Shown piece by piece: positions 13,364 through 15,310 of a stretch of 15,310 nucleotides of DNA. This DNA comes from Akkermansiaceae bacterium. GTDB lineage: Bacteria > Verrucomicrobiota > Verrucomicrobiia > Verrucomicrobiales > Akkermansiaceae. The stretch's first letter is position 1, and each line of letters begins with the position of its first letter. The stretch lies in the NCBI GenBank assembly GCA_011524615.1, contig WTJZ01000192.1, positions 1 through 15,310 on the forward strand. The letters run 5' to 3'. The position numbers and the translations under genes are program-made. A model generated the notes under the pieces. That model was not told the DNA's origin. It saw only the letters and a list, made by a program, of their open reading frames with translations, and did not search any database.

Positions 13364-15310
13364 TTAATAGAGTGAATCTTCATTGGAATTATTCACACTA
13401 GTTGTTGATTGTTGAAGCGGAGCGTTTACCTGGTTTTGTTTTTTTACTGCTCTTGTGTCAGCAGGCGCTGGTCCACTGGCTTCTTGTGTTGAAGAGTAAT
13501 ACGTGTAGTAACTGGTGTAATATTGGTACTGGTTGTCACTCTTAACATCAACGTTGTTAAGAACTACGCCGAGGATATTACCGCCTACATTCTCCACCGC
13601 TTGCTTCACACGCATGAGAAGTGCGCGAGGGAGTTTGCGGTGTTGAACTACGATCATTGTTTGGTCTGCTTCGCTAGAGATCACGGATGCATCACTTACA
13701 CCGAGGATTGGTGGTGAGTCGATGAGGATGAGATCGAACTTCTGCTTCACGTCAGAGATGAGCTCAGACATACGGTTACTGTTGAGGATACCTGCAGCAT
13801 CGATATGCGTGACACCAGATGGTAGGAAGTAGAGGTTCTCGACCGGAGTCTGGAGCACTACATCTTCTAGGCGCAAGTCTGTGGTGAGGTAGTTAGATAG
13901 ACCGACAGAGTTATTGATCTCGAAGAATGTGTGCAGTCGAGGTCTACGAAGGTCGGCATCTACAATGAGGGTGTTGTATCCACCTTGGGCACAAACGTAA
14001 GCAAGGTTCATGAGGGTAGTAGACTTACCTTCACCTGCGCCACCAGAGACTACTGTAATACAGTTATCGTCAGGGTTACGGCGCTTATTAAATTCAATAT
14101 TAGTACGAAGGATACGGTAGGCCTCTGCATCAGGAGAGATACCATTTTCTTGATGGAGGAGAGAGATATCCTGCGGAATAACGGCGAGAACAGGAACCTG
14201 GAGGTAACGTTCAACATCATCAAGGCTCTTCACTGATGTATCGACGAATTCAAGAATGAACGCAAGTGCAAGACCAATAATGAGACCTAAGACGGCTCCG
14301 AGAGAGAGGTTGAGTCCAACTTTCGGGAAGCTCGGCTTTGTTGGTGGTTTTGCATTCTGGTGGAAGGTAATTGTTTCCTTAGGCATCTTGATTTGAATTT
14401 TCTTAGATGCGTGCGAGAACTTCATGTTGTCGAGGAGAGCTTGCTCTTGTTCGAAGGCGCGCTGAGCCTCTAAGACATCATAACCCACACTGGTCTTTTC
14501 TCGTACGACATCTTTCTTTTCGGAAAGAACGAGTACTTGTTCGTCTAGAGAGGCCTCAACTAATTCGAGACGAGCTCGGAGTGTTGCTCTGAGTTCCTGA
14601 ACAGCCTTTAAGACATCCTCTTTGAGTTGTGCATTCGTCTTCTTTGCAGCAATCATCTTAGGGTGTTTAGAGCCATAGCCACTCGTTTGGAATCCAACCA
14701 ATGCTCGGTCACTTTCGACGAGTTGTTGGTAAAGCGCGGGGACCCGACTCTCAACAATTTGTAGACCAGATGCAACAGCGATGAGTTCGTCATCAGTATG
14801 ACTTGTCAGGGTGTTGATTTGAGTTTCGAGAGTACGCTTCTCTTTTTTGAACTCCTCTAACTTTTTCGCAGCATCTTGATAGATTACTTGTTCGAGTCTA
14901 CCACCTGATTCGTTCTTATTTTCTCCATAGATGTAGTCGATTCCGGTAGTCTCTGAGAGGTTTTGGAGGTAGATGCGTTTCTCATGAACGACATCTTCTT
15001 GGACCTGGAGGATTTCATCTAAGGCCGCAAGCTGATTGCTGATCCTTTCTTGTTCCTTCTCTTCACGATGCTGCTTGTATGTTTCTGCAACACATTGAGC
15101 AATAAGTGTAGCCTCCTCTTTATCTCGGTGGGTTACTGAGATCTCAACTAGGTCGGTGCCAAGAGTGGCCTCTGTTTTCGTGATGGCTTTGATTGTTTCT
15201 ACAGTGTCCTGTAGGGGCATATTCCAGAGGGAGGTGAGATCCAGAGTCGTGGCGACTTTCTCTAGAGAGATATCAGAAGTGATGATCTCGAACTGGGTTT
15301 GCAAATAGTT
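13364..15310 (-). CDS. Wzc-type polysaccharide co-polymerase and tyrosine autokinase (5'-truncated by window)
   Basis: 648 residues are visible; the frame is open at the window edge, so the true start lies beyond 15310. It is an inner-membrane chain-length regulator for exopolysaccharide, with a cytoplasmic BY-kinase domain. Positions count from the codon at 15304. A Wzz-type periplasmic region (1-328, with coiled coils at about 60-165 and 220-300) ends in the proline-rich PPTKPSFPK (320-328). The membrane helix is at about 329-352. The kinase has the EX2RX2R oligomerisation motif (E394, R397, R400), Walker A GGAGEGKST (421-429), Walker A' LIVDADLRRPR (446-456) and Walker B DLILIDS (524-530). 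A tyrosine cluster (Y593, 595, 596, 599, 600, 602, 603) is the autophosphorylation site. Unusually, about 43 polar residues (Q, N, S, T, A) follow the cluster, which in most homologues is nearly terminal. It lies 10 nt upstream of the export protein gene: a typical capsule/EPS export pair. Confidence 0.93.
   Translation of the reverse strand, partial: NYLQTQFEIITSDISLEKVATTLDLTSLWNMPLQDTVETIKAITKTEATLGTDLVEISVTHRDKEEATLIAQCVAETYKQHREEKEQERISNQLAALDEILQVQEDVVHEKRIYLQNLSETTGIDYIYGENKNESGGRLEQVIYQDAAKKLEEFKKEKRTLETQINTLTSHTDDELIAVASGLQIVESRVPALYQQLVESDRALVGFQTSGYGSKHPKMIAAKKTNAQLKEDVLKAVQELRATLRARLELVEASLDEQVLVLSEKKDVVREKTSVGYDVLEAQRAFEQEQALLDNMKFSHASKKIQIKMPKETITFHQNAKPPTKPSFPKVGLNLSLGAVLGLIIGLALAFILEFVDTSVKSLDDVERYLQVPVLAVIPQDISLLHQENGISPDAEAYRILRTNIEFNKRRNPDDNCITVVSGGAGEGKSTTLMNLAYVCAQGGYNTLIVDADLRRPRLHTFFEINNSVGLSNYLTTDLRLEDVVLQTPVENLYFLPSGVTHIDAAGILNSNRMSELISDVKQKFDLILIDSPPILGVSDASVISSEADQTMIVVQHRKLPRALLMRVKQAVENVGGNILGVVLNNVDVKSDNQYQYYTSYYTYYSSTQEASGPAPADTRAVKKQNQVNAPLQQSTTSVNNSNEDSLY

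Noticed and set aside
15302..15304. TTG as start of the kinase gene
   Set aside because: The frame stays open to the window edge and NYLQTQFEII is an internal segment of Wzz-type domains, so the true start lies outside.

Overview
The window reads as chromosomal DNA from a Verrucomicrobiota bacterium, perhaps a Verrucomicrobiales relative. The support is a PEP-CTERM sorted protein with an RRKR tail, a Minf_1886-family protein (a family named for Planctomycetes/Verrucomicrobia), and ThrRS, IF3 and class A PBP sequences of the type I associate with that phylum. This assignment comes from family knowledge and was not searched. It is dense core-genome DNA: I see no mobile element, CRISPR array, tRNA or rRNA.

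Layout. (1) 1-933, minus strand: a PEP-CTERM protein with a textbook intrinsic terminator and a good candidate sigma70-type promoter. (2) 1130-4518, plus strand: thrS, infC and a small exported phosphodiester-glycosidase-domain protein. infC probably begins at an AUU codon, and a perfect intrinsic terminator lies inside the first codons of the glycosidase gene. (3) 4577-8347, minus strand, transcribed right to left: a class A penicillin-binding protein, the Minf_1886 protein and a lipoprotein that is a second phosphodiester-glycosidase-domain protein. The genes are nearly contiguous, with one TAATG stop/start overlap. The two glycosidase genes converge. The PBP gene carries a run of ten C and a 36-bp tandem repeat. 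(4) 8475-9074, plus strand: an orphan ECF-type sigma factor, divergent from the PBP operon. (5) 9085-12703, minus strand: prc-type C-terminal processing protease, YggS-type PLP protein and queE, almost without gaps. (6) 12817-15310, minus strand: a short polysaccharide-export (Wza-like) protein preceded by a Wzc-type tyrosine kinase/chain-length regulator cut by the window edge. A strong terminator separates this pair from the protease.

How the genes fit together. Much of the window concerns the cell envelope: exopolysaccharide export (kinase plus export protein), peptidoglycan synthesis (PBP), a periplasmic protease of the Prc type (known elsewhere to trim PBP-related proteins), two exported phosphodiester glycosidases, and a PEP-CTERM surface protein. 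The rest is translation and tRNA modification (thrS, infC, queE) and PLP homeostasis (yggS). I do not see a convincing new defence or biosynthetic system. The most interesting signals are regulatory or structural: the AUU start of infC, the terminator embedded in the next gene, homopolymer tracts in the PBP/lipoprotein operon, and near-absence of Shine-Dalgarno motifs.
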